Shown one piece after another: positions 46,253-55,155 of a stretch of 60,031 bases of DNA. The DNA is from Lachnospiraceae bacterium. GTDB taxonomy: Bacteria; Bacillota; Clostridia; Lachnospirales; Lachnospiraceae. Within the stretch, counting starts at the first letter, position 1. Each line of letters begins with the position of its first letter. The stretch lies in contig SVEJ01000014.1 in assembly GCA_015057435.1 (NCBI GenBank), positions 1 to 60,031 of the forward strand, written 5' to 3'. The notes under the pieces were generated by a model that was not told where the DNA came from, ran no database searches, and saw only the letters and a list, made by a program, of their open reading frames with translations. The position numbers were made by a program, and so were the translations under genes.

Positions 46253-46690
46253 ATGTATAGTGAAAAAGTAATGGATCATTTTACAAATCCAAGAAATATG
46301 GGAGAGATTGAGAATGCAAGTGGTGTCGGTACTGTCGGAAATGCAAAGTGCGGCGATATCATGCGTATTTATTTTGATATTGATGATAATCAGGTGATTC
46401 AAGATGTAAAGTTTAAGACATTTGGTTGTGGCGCAGCAGTTGCTACAAGTTCTATGGCAACTGAGCTTGTGAAGGGTAAAACAATCTATGAAGCGTTACA
46501 GGTGACCAATAAAGCTGTTATGGAAGCATTAGATGGCCTTCCTCCTGTTAAAGTACATTGTTCTTTACTTGCTGAAGAGGCGATTCATGCAGCTTTATGG
46601 GATTATTGTCAAAAAAATGATATTCAAATTGAAGGTTTAGAAAAACCAAAGGATGATATCAGCGAAGAAGAGGAAGAGGAAGAATATTAG
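46253..46690 (+). CDS. nifU: Fe-S cluster scaffold (NifU/IscU N-terminal type)
   Basis: The scaffold receives sulfur from the desulfurase and builds Fe-S clusters. The 145-residue protein has the three cluster cysteines: Cys33 (GNAKCGDIM), Cys59 ([12 protein letters not shown]) and Cys103 ([11 protein letters not shown]). It is the single-domain form, without the ferredoxin and Nfu parts of full NifU, and ends in a run of glutamates. AGGAGCAG precedes the ATG. The gap to mnmA is one base. Confidence 0.95.
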   Translation: MYSEKVMDHFTNPRNMGEIENASGVGTVGNAKCGDIMRIYFDIDDNQVIQDVKFKTFGCGAAVATSSMATELVKGKTIYEALQVTNKAVMEALDGLPPVKVHCSLLAEEAIHAALWDYCQKNDIQIEGLEKPKDDISEEEEEEEY

Positions 46691-46691
46691 A

Positions 46692-47780
46692 ATGAAGAAA
46701 AAAGTTGCTGTTGGTTTGTCAGGAGGCGTAGATTCTTCTGTCGCAGCTTATTTGTTAAAAGAACAAGGCTATGATGTTATCGGTGTTACAATGCAGATAT
46801 GGCAAGATGAAAATCCAATAGATATGGCTGAAAATGCCGGGTGTTGCGGGTTATCTGCGGTTGATGATGCAAGACGGGTTGCGGACATGTTAGACATTCC
46901 GTATTATGTGATGAATTTCAAGCATGAGTTTAAGAAGAATGTCATTGATTACTTTGTAGACGAATATGTGCATGCAAGAACACCGAATCCCTGTATTGCG
47001 TGTAACCGTTATGTGAAATGGGAAGCATTGTTGAATAGAGCGATGGAATTGTCGTGTGATTATATAGCAACAGGGCATTATGCAAGAATTACAAAGCTTT
47101 CTAACGGAAGATATGCATTGAGAAAATCAGCTACCGTGAAGAAAGATCAGACATATGCACTTTATAATCTTACACAGAACCAGTTATCAAGGACACTGAT
47201 GCCGGTTGGCGAATATGAAAAAGATGAGATTAGGCGTATTGCGCAGGAAATCGGTTTGCTTGTTGCAGATAAAAAAGACAGCCAGGAAATTTGTTTTATT
47301 CCGGACAATGATTATGCATCGTATATAAAAAAGGAGACCGGAAGACAGTTTCCGCAAGGGAATTTTGTTGATCTGCAGGGAAATGTCTTAGGTCGTCACA
47401 AAGGTATCATACATTATACAATTGGCCAGCGAAAAGGATTAGGATTATCTTTAGGAAAACCTGCATTTGTTCTTGAATTAAGACCTGATTCGAATGAAGT
47501 GGTAATCGGAACGAATGAAGATACTTTCCATAGTGAGTTAATAGCAAATCATATGAATGCGATGGCGGTTGATTCGTTTGATCATGAAATGCATGTGACA
47601 GCGAAAATTCGTTATTCTCATCAAGGTGCACCTTGTACAATTAAGAAGATAGATAACGAACGAATCGTTTGTTCGTTTGAAGAACCGGTTCGTGCAATTA
47701 CACCTGGACAAGCCATTGTATTTTACGATGACGATATTGTTGTTGGTGGTGCAACCATCTTAGGACTAGGAGGGAATTAG
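46692..47780 (+). CDS. mnmA: tRNA 2-thiouridine-34 synthase
   Basis: MnmA puts sulfur on U34 of tRNA-Lys, -Glu and -Gln. The ATP loop [15 protein letters not shown] lies near residue 10. The two catalytic cysteines are Cys101 ([12 protein letters not shown]) and Cys201 ([12 protein letters not shown]). GHYARI and GQRKGLGL are further signature blocks. The start at 46692 (MKKKVAVG) is the family's usual one and gives 362 residues; a longer form would overlap nifU. It is last in the Rrf2 operon, which thus links iron-sulfur status with tRNA thiolation. Confidence 0.96.
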   Translation: MKKKVAVGLSGGVDSSVAAYLLKEQGYDVIGVTMQIWQDENPIDMAENAGCCGLSAVDDARRVADMLDIPYYVMNFKHEFKKNVIDYFVDEYVHARTPNPCIACNRYVKWEALLNRAMELSCDYIATGHYARITKLSNGRYALRKSATVKKDQTYALYNLTQNQLSRTLMPVGEYEKDEIRRIAQEIGLLVADKKDSQEICFIPDNDYASYIKKETGRQFPQGNFVDLQGNVLGRHKGIIHYTIGQRKGLGLSLGKPAFVLELRPDSNEVVIGTNEDTFHSELIANHMNAMAVDSFDHEMHVTAKIRYSHQGAPCTIKKIDNERIVCSFEEPVRAITPGQAIVFYDDDIVVGGATILGLGGN

Positions 47781-47781
47781 T

Positions 47782-49611
47782 ATGAAAAAAAGAAAAAATG
47801 TATTAGGGATTATCATTTCAGCATTTGCTATGTTCTTAGTTGCAGTTAGTGGAATGCAAGTGAATGCGCAGGGAAATGGTGCAAGTAAACAATTTACAGC
47901 AGAAAGTTGTTTTACAATTGATCCTGCAACAGGTATGGTAACGGGTTATACCGATACGAATACGACGAATCCTTTGAAGGAGGTCGTAGTTCCGAATACT
48001 ATTAATGGTATCGTCGTAAAAGGCTTGCAAGGTACATTCAAAGATAATGTAAATATCGAAACAGTCATTGTACCGGATTCTATTACAACAATCGGAAACG
48101 AAACATTTAATGGATGTACATCTTTTAAAAAGTTAAATGTATATCTTTCTGCAACCAACATGTTAGCAGAAAATATCATAGATAAGAATGCTGTTGTTAT
48201 TCCGACATCTTTAACAACGCTTGGAGAAAAGGTATTCTTTTCTTGTAAATTTAAAAGCTTTTATGTAATGGAGAATAATCAGTTTTTTATTGATGATAAT
48301 CGTGGGATGCAGAATGAACCGGAAGGAATTGGTGCATGCTTAATGTCGAAAGATATGAAATATCTGTATCGTGTAGCACCGGATTATAAAATGAATGATA
48401 GAAACTTTTTGTTACCTGCGGTAGAAGAGATTTGCGATTATGCAGTACAAGGTTCCTACCATAATGGAGGATTCGAGATTCCGAATACAGTAACTATGAT
48501 TGGAGATTATGCGTTTTATAGTGCATATAATACCAATTTTATTAAGTTTCAGGAAACATCAAAAGTAACAACTATCGGTAGTTTTGCATTTGCATATATT
48601 AATAATCTTGGAACAGAAGCACCATTTGATTTGCCGGTTAGTGTAACAACGCTTGGTGAATATGCATTTGGTTATTGTCAGAACCTAAGTAATTTTGATA
48701 TGTCAAAAAGTAGTGTGGTTTCGATTCCTGCATTTTTATTTAAAGGTAGTACGAATTTGCACGAAGTGACTTTACCGGAAACGGTTAGAACAATTGAGGC
48801 ATATGCATTTTTTGAGTGTGATAATTTTAATTATATTTATTTTTTAGGTAAAACATTAGATAAGATTGGTACAGCAGCATTTCAAGGTTGTCAGAATCTT
48901 CATAAGATTGAAATCCCGGAAGGTGTAACTGCAATTGAGAATGATACATTTTCCGGCTGTCAGAATTTGAATGTAATTAAACTACCGGATTCGTTAGAAA
49001 CAATTGGTGATAATGCATTTGAAGATTGTCAAAATATTCATGAGATGGAAATTCCGCCAAATGTTACATATATGTCCAATTCTACATTTAATGGTGTGGA
49101 TCCGGAAAAATTAGATAATGTAGATACATCTAAGAATGAATATGCACAGACAAAGGTTAAAAAATCATTACCGAAGAAGAATAGCAAGTGGACAATTGGT
49201 AATATCAAGTATAAGATTACAAAATCACATGCAAAAAAAGGTACGGTGATGGTAGTTGGAGCGAAGAAGAAAAAGACACTTACAATTCCAAGTAAAGTAA
49301 TTATCAACGGTTATCCGTTTAAAGTAACATCAATTGGTACCAAAGCGTTTTATAATAATAAAAAGGTGAAAAAAGTTACGGTAGGTTCTAATGTAACAAC
49401 AATAGGAAAGAGAGCATTTCACAATTGTAAAAAACTCAAGACAATTGTGATTAAATCGAAAAAAATCAAGTCGGTTAAAGCGCAGGCATTTAAAGGTGTT
49501 CATAAAAAAGCAAAGATTAAGCTTCCGAAGATGAGTTCCGGAAAATACAAGAAGTATAAAAAGAAATTTATGAATAAGGGACAGGCGACGACGGTTAAAA
49601 TAACAAAATAA
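47782..49611 (+). CDS. Secreted leucine-rich-repeat protein (BspA/LRR_5 type)
   Basis: A signal peptide covers about residues 1-30 (KKRKNVLGIIISAFAMFLVAVSG, cut near NAQG). After it come about nine LRR_5 repeats of the form IPxxVTxIGxxAFxxCxxL between about 60 and 450, and one more pair at about 520-560. The C-terminal 140 residues are strongly basic, rich in KK, with no LPxTG motif or obvious anchor. Such proteins are surface or host-contact factors in gut bacteria. AGGAGG, inside the end of mnmA, serves the ATG two bases after the mnmA stop, so it is oddly coupled to the Fe-S/thiolation genes. Confidence 0.88.
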   Translation: MKKRKNVLGIIISAFAMFLVAVSGMQVNAQGNGASKQFTAESCFTIDPATGMVTGYTDTNTTNPLKEVVVPNTINGIVVKGLQGTFKDNVNIETVIVPDSITTIGNETFNGCTSFKKLNVYLSATNMLAENIIDKNAVVIPTSLTTLGEKVFFSCKFKSFYVMENNQFFIDDNRGMQNEPEGIGACLMSKDMKYLYRVAPDYKMNDRNFLLPAVEEICDYAVQGSYHNGGFEIPNTVTMIGDYAFYSAYNTNFIKFQETSKVTTIGSFAFAYINNLGTEAPFDLPVSVTTLGEYAFGYCQNLSNFDMSKSSVVSIPAFLFKGSTNLHEVTLPETVRTIEAYAFFECDNFNYIYFLGKTLDKIGTAAFQGCQNLHKIEIPEGVTAIENDTFSGCQNLNVIKLPDSLETIGDNAFEDCQNIHEMEIPPNVTYMSNSTFNGVDPEKLDNVDTSKNEYAQTKVKKSLPKKNSKWTIGNIKYKITKSHAKKGTVMVVGAKKKKTLTIPSKVIINGYPFKVTSIGTKAFYNNKKVKKVTVGSNVTTIGKRAFHNCKKLKTIVIKSKKIKSVKAQAFKGVHKKAKIKLPKMSSGKYKKYKKKFMNKGQATTVKITK

Positions 49612-49633
49612 AAATATAAAGGCGGCAATTGAT

Positions 49634-50536
49634 ATGTATGTAGAAAATATATTAGATTTAATAGGTAATACACCATTAGTTAGTTTAAAGCAGACAACAG
49701 GGCTTAATATTTTTGCTAAGGCGGAATTCTTGAATCCCGGAGGTTCAATCAAAGACCGTATTGCGAAAAATATGTTAGATGTAGCGGAAGCGGAAGGTAA
49801 ATTGAAACCGGGTATGACAATTGTTGAACCAACATCCGGTAATACTGGAATCGGTTTGGCTCTATGCGGTATAAGAAAGGGTTATCCGGTTATTATTGTT
49901 ATGCCTGAGAATATGAGTGAAGAAAGAAAAAAGATTATAAAAGCTTTGGGTGCGGAACTTGTGTTGACACCGGCTGAGTTGTCAATAGGCGGATGTGTGG
50001 AAAAAGCACAAGAAATATATAATAGCGCCGATTATTATTTTATGCCGCAACAATTTGAAAATCCGGCAAATCCTAATATTCACTATACGACAACCGGTCC
50101 GGAGATTTGGGATCAGATTGAAGGAAAGGTTGATATCTACGTATCAGGAATCGGAAGCGGAGGAACATTACAGGGGGTTGGTAAATATCTTAGAGAGCAG
50201 AATCCAAACTGTAAGATTGTAGCTGTTGAACCGAAAAATGTATCAGCATTGTTGGGGCATGAACCGGGATTGCATCAGATTCAAGGAATCGGAGATGGAT
50301 TTGTTCCGGAAGTATTGGATGTTGATATGATTGATGATATTATTGAAGTTACGGATGAGGATGCAATTGCAACCGCAAGAGAATTAGCGAAAGTACAAGG
50401 TTTGTTAGTTGGTACGAGTTCCGGAGCAAATGTATGGGCAGCTAAACAGATTGCAAAGAAATACGGAGAAGATAAAGTAATTGCCACTATTTTAGCAGAT
50501 CGAGTAGAACGTTATTTTAGTACAAGTTTAATCTAA
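49634..50536 (+). CDS. cysK: Cysteine synthase A
   Basis: CysK makes cysteine from O-acetylserine and sulfide. PLP is held by Lys40 in NPGGSIKDRIA; TSGNTGIGLA is the substrate loop; GSGGTLQGVGKYL binds the PLP phosphate; LVGTSSGANVWAA lies near the end, which finishes VERYFSTSLI. The 300 residues are standard. AAAGGCGG lies upstream. It supplies the substrate of the desulfurase encoded 4 kb earlier and is followed after 17 bases by a metallochaperone-like G3E gene. Confidence 0.95.
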   Translation: MYVENILDLIGNTPLVSLKQTTGLNIFAKAEFLNPGGSIKDRIAKNMLDVAEAEGKLKPGMTIVEPTSGNTGIGLALCGIRKGYPVIIVMPENMSEERKKIIKALGAELVLTPAELSIGGCVEKAQEIYNSADYYFMPQQFENPANPNIHYTTTGPEIWDQIEGKVDIYVSGIGSGGTLQGVGKYLREQNPNCKIVAVEPKNVSALLGHEPGLHQIQGIGDGFVPEVLDVDMIDDIIEVTDEDAIATARELAKVQGLLVGTSSGANVWAAKQIAKKYGEDKVIATILADRVERYFSTSLI

Positions 50537-50553
50537 AGTAAGGAGATGACAAT

Positions 50554-51774
50554 ATGACAAAGATTGATATTATTTCCGGATTTTTGGGTGCCGGAAAGAC
50601 AACGTTAATTAAGAAATTAATTGCTGAAGGATTTCAGGGTGAAAAACTCGTATTAATAGAGAATGAGTTTGGTGAAATAGGAATTGATGGTGGATTTTTG
50701 AAGGATGCAGGTGTTCAGATTAATGAAATGAACTCAGGTTGCATTTGTTGCTCGCTTGTAGGTGATTTTGGTAAAGCGTTAAAACAGGTATTAGATGAGT
50801 ATCAACCGGATCGTATTATTATAGAACCATCAGGTGTTGGTAAACTGTCAGATGTAATGAAAGCTGTTACAGATATGCAAGATGAAAGCATTACAATTCA
50901 TTCGGCTTTGGCAGTTGTAGATGCACAGAAATGTAAAATGTATATGAAGAATTTTGGTGAATTCTTTAATAATCAAATTGAAAATGCAGGGACAATTGTT
51001 CTAAGCAGAAGTCAAAAGCTTACAGAAGAGAAGTTAGAGCAGGTTGTTTCTATGCTTAAAGAACATAATGATAAAGCAACAATTATTACAACTCCATGGG
51101 ATGATATCGATGGAAAGCAGATTGTTGCAACGATGGAACAAGAAAAATCCTTGATGGATGAATTGTTAGCAGAAGCTAATATTTGTCCAACATGTGGTCA
51201 TGCACATGAGCATCATCATGATGGAGAATGCTGCCACCATGACCACGATCATGAGCATCATCATGACGGAGAATGCTGTCACCATGACCACGATCATGAG
51301 CATCATCATGATGGAGAATGCTGCCACCATGACCACGATCATGAGCATCATCACGATGGAGAATGCTGTCATCATGACCACGATCATGAGCATCATCACG
51401 ATGGAGAATGCTGCCACCATGACCACGATCATGAGCATCATCATGATGGAGAATGCTGTCATCATGACCACAATCACGGACATCATCATGCGGATGATGT
51501 GTTTACAAGTTGGGGTATCGAAACACCGCATAAGTATGATCGTAACGAAATGGAAGAAATCCTTAAAGCTTTATCTGATAGTGAGAATCAGGAATATGGA
51601 TTTATCTTACGCGCAAAAGGAATTGTTCCTGATACGGAAGGTGGATGGATATACTTTGACTTGACGCCTGAAGAGTATGAAATCAGAAGTGGACAACCTG
51701 ATGTTACAGGTAAATTATGTGTCATTGGTAGTGGTTTACAGGAAGATAAAATTTCTAAGTTGTTTCATGCTTAG
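50554..51774 (+). CDS. G3E (COG0523/CobW) GTPase with a large His/Cys repeat insert
   Basis: G3E proteins are GTP-driven metal chaperones. The P-loop GFLGAGKT is at 9-16, the metal motif CxCC (GCICCSL) at about 63-66, and IIEPSGVGK near 92. The insert at 219-308 is six copies of a 15-residue unit, EHHHDGECCHHDHDH, giving 42 His and 12 Cys, ready to hold many zinc, nickel or copper ions. The C-terminal CobW domain follows (about 310-406). AAGGAGATG precedes the ATG. A second P-loop protein of the same kind is next. Which metal is bound cannot be told. No Zur box was found by eye. Confidence 0.9.
   Translation: MTKIDIISGFLGAGKTTLIKKLIAEGFQGEKLVLIENEFGEIGIDGGFLKDAGVQINEMNSGCICCSLVGDFGKALKQVLDEYQPDRIIIEPSGVGKLSDVMKAVTDMQDESITIHSALAVVDAQKCKMYMKNFGEFFNNQIENAGTIVLSRSQKLTEEKLEQVVSMLKEHNDKATIITTPWDDIDGKQIVATMEQEKSLMDELLAEANICPTCGHAHEHHHDGECCHHDHDHEHHHDGECCHHDHDHEHHHDGECCHHDHDHEHHHDGECCHHDHDHEHHHDGECCHHDHDHEHHHDGECCHHDHNHGHHHADDVFTSWGIETPHKYDRNEMEEILKALSDSENQEYGFILRAKGIVPDTEGGWIYFDLTPEEYEIRSGQPDVTGKLCVIGSGLQEDKISKLFHA
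51208..51477 (+). repeat. Six 45-base tandem repeats within a coding region
   Basis: Six direct copies of a 45-base unit begin at 51208, 51253, 51298, 51343, 51388 and 51433, with no spacers. Most differences between copies are silent (CAT/CAC, GAT/GAC, TGC/TGT); the last changes a GAT to AAT. A shorter seventh piece (GGACATCATCATGCGGAT) follows. The unit keeps the reading frame. Confidence 0.98.
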
Positions 51775-51792
51775 TTAGAGAGGGATAAGAAT

Positions 51793-52749
51793 ATGTTGAA
51801 TAAAAAGGTGAAAGAAATTCCGGTATTTGTCTTTATGGGTTTTTTAGAATGCGGAAAGACAAAGTTTTGTAGTGAGACTTTGATTGACCGTAATTTTACA
51901 GAAGGTGATAAAACGCTTTTGATTGTAACTGAAGAGGGTATGGAAGAGTATGACGAGGCAGAACTTGCAAAAAGAAATATCAGTGTTGCATATCTCGATG
52001 AAGAAGATATCAATACGGAAAAATTGTTGGATTTGCAGGATGAATATGAACCCAAAGCAGTTATGATTGAGTACAATGGTATGTGGCAGTTAGATCGTTT
52101 GTTTTCTATTCGTGTTCCTAAGGGGTGGACGGTTGTACAGGTGATTACGCTTATAGATGCTACCACATTTACGATTTATAATAATAATATGAAATCTCTT
52201 ATGTTAGAGCATATTCAAAATGCAGATATGGTTGTATTTAACCGTTGTACGGAAGAAACCGATATCAATACGATGCGCATGGCTGTCAAGACAGTGAACA
52301 GAAGAGCGCAGATTGTTTTTGAAAATGTGAATGGACAGGCGCAGATTGATGATGGTGAGATGGAGATTCCGTATGACATGGATAAAGATGTGATTGAAAT
52401 CGAAGACGAAGATTACGGTATTTTCTATATTGATGCATCTGACAATCCGGAAAAGTATGTGGATCGTGTTGTAAAATTCAAAGGTCAGGTTTATTGTCCG
52501 CCGCAATACAAGGGAAAAGCGTTTGTACCCGGACGTTTTGCGATGACTTGTTGTGCGGAAGACATCACATTCTTAGGTTTTAAGTGCGTAACTTTGGAAA
52601 CATCGAATCTTAAAGACAGAGAATGGGTAACAGTTACAGCGAAGGTGAAATGTGAGTATTATGAAGAATTTGAAGGAGATGGACCGGTACTATATCCTCA
52701 AAAGATTGAAAAAGCTGATAAACCTGAAGAAGAAGTAGTGTATTTCTAG
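51793..52749 (+). CDS. P-loop G3E-like domain fused to a DUF1980 (YcgQ-like) domain
   Basis: The first 180 residues resemble a reduced G3E/CobW GTPase: GFLECGKTKF at about 16-25, VTEEGMEEYD, MIEYNGMWQLD, and VVFNRCTEE in place of a G4 motif; the CxCC motif is missing. The last 115 residues resemble the DUF1980 domain of YcgQ-like proteins (VKFKGQVYCPPQYKGKAFVPGRFAMTCC, then GFKCV), which usually work with a DUF318 permease. No permease is nearby. The AGAGAGGG site sits before the ATG, 18 bases after the previous gene. The fusion suggests metal handling; family names are recalled, not searched. Confidence 0.75.
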   Translation: MLNKKVKEIPVFVFMGFLECGKTKFCSETLIDRNFTEGDKTLLIVTEEGMEEYDEAELAKRNISVAYLDEEDINTEKLLDLQDEYEPKAVMIEYNGMWQLDRLFSIRVPKGWTVVQVITLIDATTFTIYNNNMKSLMLEHIQNADMVVFNRCTEETDINTMRMAVKTVNRRAQIVFENVNGQAQIDDGEMEIPYDMDKDVIEIEDEDYGIFYIDASDNPEKYVDRVVKFKGQVYCPPQYKGKAFVPGRFAMTCCAEDITFLGFKCVTLETSNLKDREWVTVTAKVKCEYYEEFEGDGPVLYPQKIEKADKPEEEVVYF

Positions 52750-52792
52750 ATAAATACCAATCTATTGTTGATATGAGAAAAGGAGAAGAGAT

Positions 52793-53089
52793 ATGGCATT
52801 TAATGATTTTTTAGATAAGGTGATGGAAACATCGTCTAATGCAGTTGATAAAGCAAAAGATACAACAAAGCGTCTTACAACAATCAATGATTTAAAGTCT
52901 AAGATTAGGGGTTATAATAATGATAAGAATAAGTTGTTTACACAGATTGGAATGGATATATATATAGCGAAAAAGCAAAATGAACCGTTAGATGAAAAAA
53001 TTGATGAATTTGTATCACAGATTGATACAATTAATGCCCGCATTACAAAACTTCAGGAAAAACTTGCTTTGTTTGAAAATGAACAGTAA
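52793..53089 (+). CDS. Small helical protein of unknown function
   Basis: I do not recognise this 98-residue protein by name. It has AAAGGAGAAGAG 6 bases before the ATG, so it is a real gene. It is fully helical and charged: an amphipathic N-terminus (FNDFLDKVMETSSNAVDKAKDT), a middle segment DLKSKIRGYNNDKNKLFTQIGMDIYIAKK, and a coiled coil at 70-95. Proteins of this shape with a zinc ribbon are common in Clostridia, but no cysteine is present here. A terminator follows. Confidence 0.7.
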   Translation: MAFNDFLDKVMETSSNAVDKAKDTTKRLTTINDLKSKIRGYNNDKNKLFTQIGMDIYIAKKQNEPLDEKIDEFVSQIDTINARITKLQEKLALFENEQ

Positions 53090-53099
53090 GAAATAGATG

Positions 53100-53128
53100 T
53101 TGACAAAACAACATTTATTCAATATAAT
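53100..53128 (+). promoter_or_regulatory. Perfect-consensus SigA promoter ahead of a hairpin and fabH
   Basis: TTGACA at 53100-53105, 17-base spacer, TATAAT at 53123-53128: a full match to the consensus. The start of transcription should be near 53135, only 7 bases before a terminator-like hairpin. Confidence 0.8.
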
Positions 53129-53141
53129 CGTTTACGATGAT

Positions 53142-53175
53142 AATAGACTCATATTATTGTATGAGTCTATTTTTA
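53142..53175 (+). terminator. Hairpin and T-run in the fabH leader (terminator or attenuator)
   Basis: AATAGACTCATA (53142-53153) pairs perfectly with TATGAGTCTATT (53160-53171), loop six bases, then TTTTA. It may end the 98-residue protein's transcript, or cut short RNA from the promoter just before it. Confidence 0.85.
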
Positions 53176-53179
53176 TATG

Positions 53180-53208
53180 TTTACAGGTTATATGTTGTAA
53201 AATATGAG
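53180..53208 (+). promoter_or_regulatory. Possible second fabH promoter, after the hairpin
   Basis: TTTACA (53180-53185), 17-base spacer, TATGAG (53203-53208). Weaker than the first one but escapes the hairpin. Confidence 0.45.
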
Positions 53209-53234
53209 GTTTTAACAGAAGAAAGAGGTATGAA

Positions 53235-54197
53235 ATGGCTACAGGAATTATTGGAACAGGTAGTTTTTTACCGCCGACGATCATTGATAATAATGAATTG
53301 GCAAAACTGGTGAAAACAAATGATGAATGGATTAGGGAGCATACGGGTATCGTCGAGCGACATATTGCAACTGACGAGACGACATCTTTTATGGGGGCAC
53401 AGGCTTCACTTGCTGCAATTGAAAATGCAGGAATTGACCCAAAAGAAATTGACTTAATTGTGTTTGCTACCTTGTCCGGAGAAAGAGCGACGCCAAGTAT
53501 GTCTTGTATTGTACAGGATAAGATTGGTGCAACGAATGCAACTTGTTTTGATATTAACGCTGCATGTTCCGGTTTTGTGTATGCGTTTCAGACTGCAGAT
53601 GCATATATCAAATCAGGCCTGGCAAAAACTGCTTTGATTATCGGTGCAGAAACTTTGTCAAAGATGGTAGATTGGAAAGACCGTTCGACATGTATACTAT
53701 TTGCTGATGGTGCAGGGGCCGCAATCGTAACAGATAAAGAGCATGGTGTATTAAGCAGTATTACACATAGTGATGGATCAAAGGGAATGTCTCTAAAATG
53801 TAAGGAGCGTTCGACAAGAAATTTCCTAAACAAAAAACAAGAGGATAAGCATTATATTCAGATGATTGGACCGGATATCTTCAAATTTGCGGTTCGTAAA
53901 GTGCCGGCTTGTATTGATTTATTATTAGAAAGAGCGAATGTTACAAAAGATGATGTGACATATTTTGTTTTGCACCAGGCAAATGCAAGAATTATTTCTT
54001 CAGTATCGAATAAGATGGGTGTTCCAATGGAAAAGTTTCCGATGAATGTTGATCATTGTGGTAACACTTCAAGCGCATCCATTCCGATTTTATTAGATGA
54101 AATGAATCGTGGTGGTATGTTAAAAGAAGGAGATAAAATTGTGATCTGCGGCTTCGGTGGTGGATTAACATGGGGTGCTCAGTTAATTGAGTGGTAG
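53235..54197 (+). CDS. fabH: Beta-ketoacyl-ACP synthase III
   Basis: FabH starts fatty acid chains by condensing acetyl-CoA (or a branched acyl-CoA) with malonyl-ACP. The 320-residue protein has the opening IIGTGSFLPPTIIDNNELAK, WIREHTGIVERHIA, Cys111 in FDINAACSGFVYA, His in LHQANARII, and Asn in HCGNTSSASIP. GAAGAAAGAGG is 6 bases upstream of the ATG. It leads fabD-fabG-fabF. No acpP gene, usual next to fabH, and no enoyl reductase gene are here. Confidence 0.96.
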   Translation: MATGIIGTGSFLPPTIIDNNELAKLVKTNDEWIREHTGIVERHIATDETTSFMGAQASLAAIENAGIDPKEIDLIVFATLSGERATPSMSCIVQDKIGATNATCFDINAACSGFVYAFQTADAYIKSGLAKTALIIGAETLSKMVDWKDRSTCILFADGAGAAIVTDKEHGVLSSITHSDGSKGMSLKCKERSTRNFLNKKQEDKHYIQMIGPDIFKFAVRKVPACIDLLLERANVTKDDVTYFVLHQANARIISSVSNKMGVPMEKFPMNVDHCGNTSSASIPILLDEMNRGGMLKEGDKIVICGFGGGLTWGAQLIEW

Positions 54198-54214
54198 TAT
54201 AGGAGGATAAAAAA

Positions 54215-55141
54215 ATGGGTAAAGTTGCATTTATGTTCCCGGGACAGGGCGCACAGTATGTTGGAATGGGAAAAGAATTTTACGATAATAATGAAAAGAG
54301 TAAAGCAGTTTTTGAGACAGCTTCAAAAGCAACAGGTCTTGATATCGAAGCACTTTGTTTTGAAGAGAATACAGATATTAATATTACGGAATATACGCAG
54401 ATTGCCATGCTTACCGCAGAAGTTGCTATGATGCAGGCAGTCCTTGATTTGGGAATTAAGCCTGATGTAACAGGTGGTTTGTCATTAGGAGAGTACTCTG
54501 CGTTGGTTGCATCCGGTGTAATGGATTTTGAAGATTGCGCAAAGGTAGTACGTAAGCGTGGTATCTATATGCAGGACGAGGTTCCGGCAGGTGAAGGTGC
54601 TATGGCAGCTGTTATTGCTTTGGATGCTGATAAGATATTGGAAGTTTGTGAACAGGTAGACGGAATTGTTGGCATTGCCAATTACAATTGTCCGGGACAA
54701 ATTGCGATTTCAGGTGAGAAAGCAGCTGTAGAAAAAGCTTCTGAATTGTTAAAGGAAGCCGGTGCAAAGAGATGCATTCCGTTGAATGTAAGTGGTCCGT
54801 TTCATTCACCGATGTTGATTGGTGCAGGTGAGAAACTTGCTAAGGAATTGGAAAATGTTGAGATTCATGATATTGCAATTCCTTACGTAACCAATGTAAC
54901 AGGTGATTTTGTGACAGATAAGAATGAAGTGAAGCATTTACTTGCAACACAGGTTTCTAATTCGGTTAAGTGGATTCAGTGTGTAGAAGCAATGCTTGCG
55001 GACGGAGTTGATACATTTATTGAGATAGGACCGGGAAAGACGTTATCTTCCTTTGTTAAGAAGATTAACAAAGAAGTAACAATAGTTAATGTTGATAAAT
55101 ATGAAGATTTGGCTAAAGTAAAAGAGAGTTTAGGTCTTTAA
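54215..55141 (+). CDS. fabD: Malonyl-CoA:ACP transacylase
   Basis: FabD loads malonyl onto acyl carrier protein. The 308-residue protein opens with [21 protein letters not shown], has the nucleophile Ser90 in [27 protein letters not shown], the catalytic His in [14 protein letters not shown], and [15 protein letters not shown] near the end. AGGAGG lies upstream; the gap to fabH is 17 bases and to fabG 14. Confidence 0.96.
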   Translation: MGKVAFMFPGQGAQYVGMGKEFYDNNEKSKAVFETASKATGLDIEALCFEENTDINITEYTQIAMLTAEVAMMQAVLDLGIKPDVTGGLSLGEYSALVASGVMDFEDCAKVVRKRGIYMQDEVPAGEGAMAAVIALDADKILEVCEQVDGIVGIANYNCPGQIAISGEKAAVEKASELLKEAGAKRCIPLNVSGPFHSPMLIGAGEKLAKELENVEIHDIAIPYVTNVTGDFVTDKNEVKHLLATQVSNSVKWIQCVEAMLADGVDTFIEIGPGKTLSSFVKKINKEVTIVNVDKYEDLAKVKESLGL

Positions 55142-55155
55142 TTAAGGAGGAAATG

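Noticed and set aside
51208-51477. Regular repeats that might be a CRISPR array
   Set aside because: There are no spacers, and the unit is a coding tandem repeat in frame.
51166-51664. Methionine-rich open frames on both strands over the His/Cys repeats
   Set aside because: They are by-products of the 45-base repeat in other frames; low complexity and no starts.
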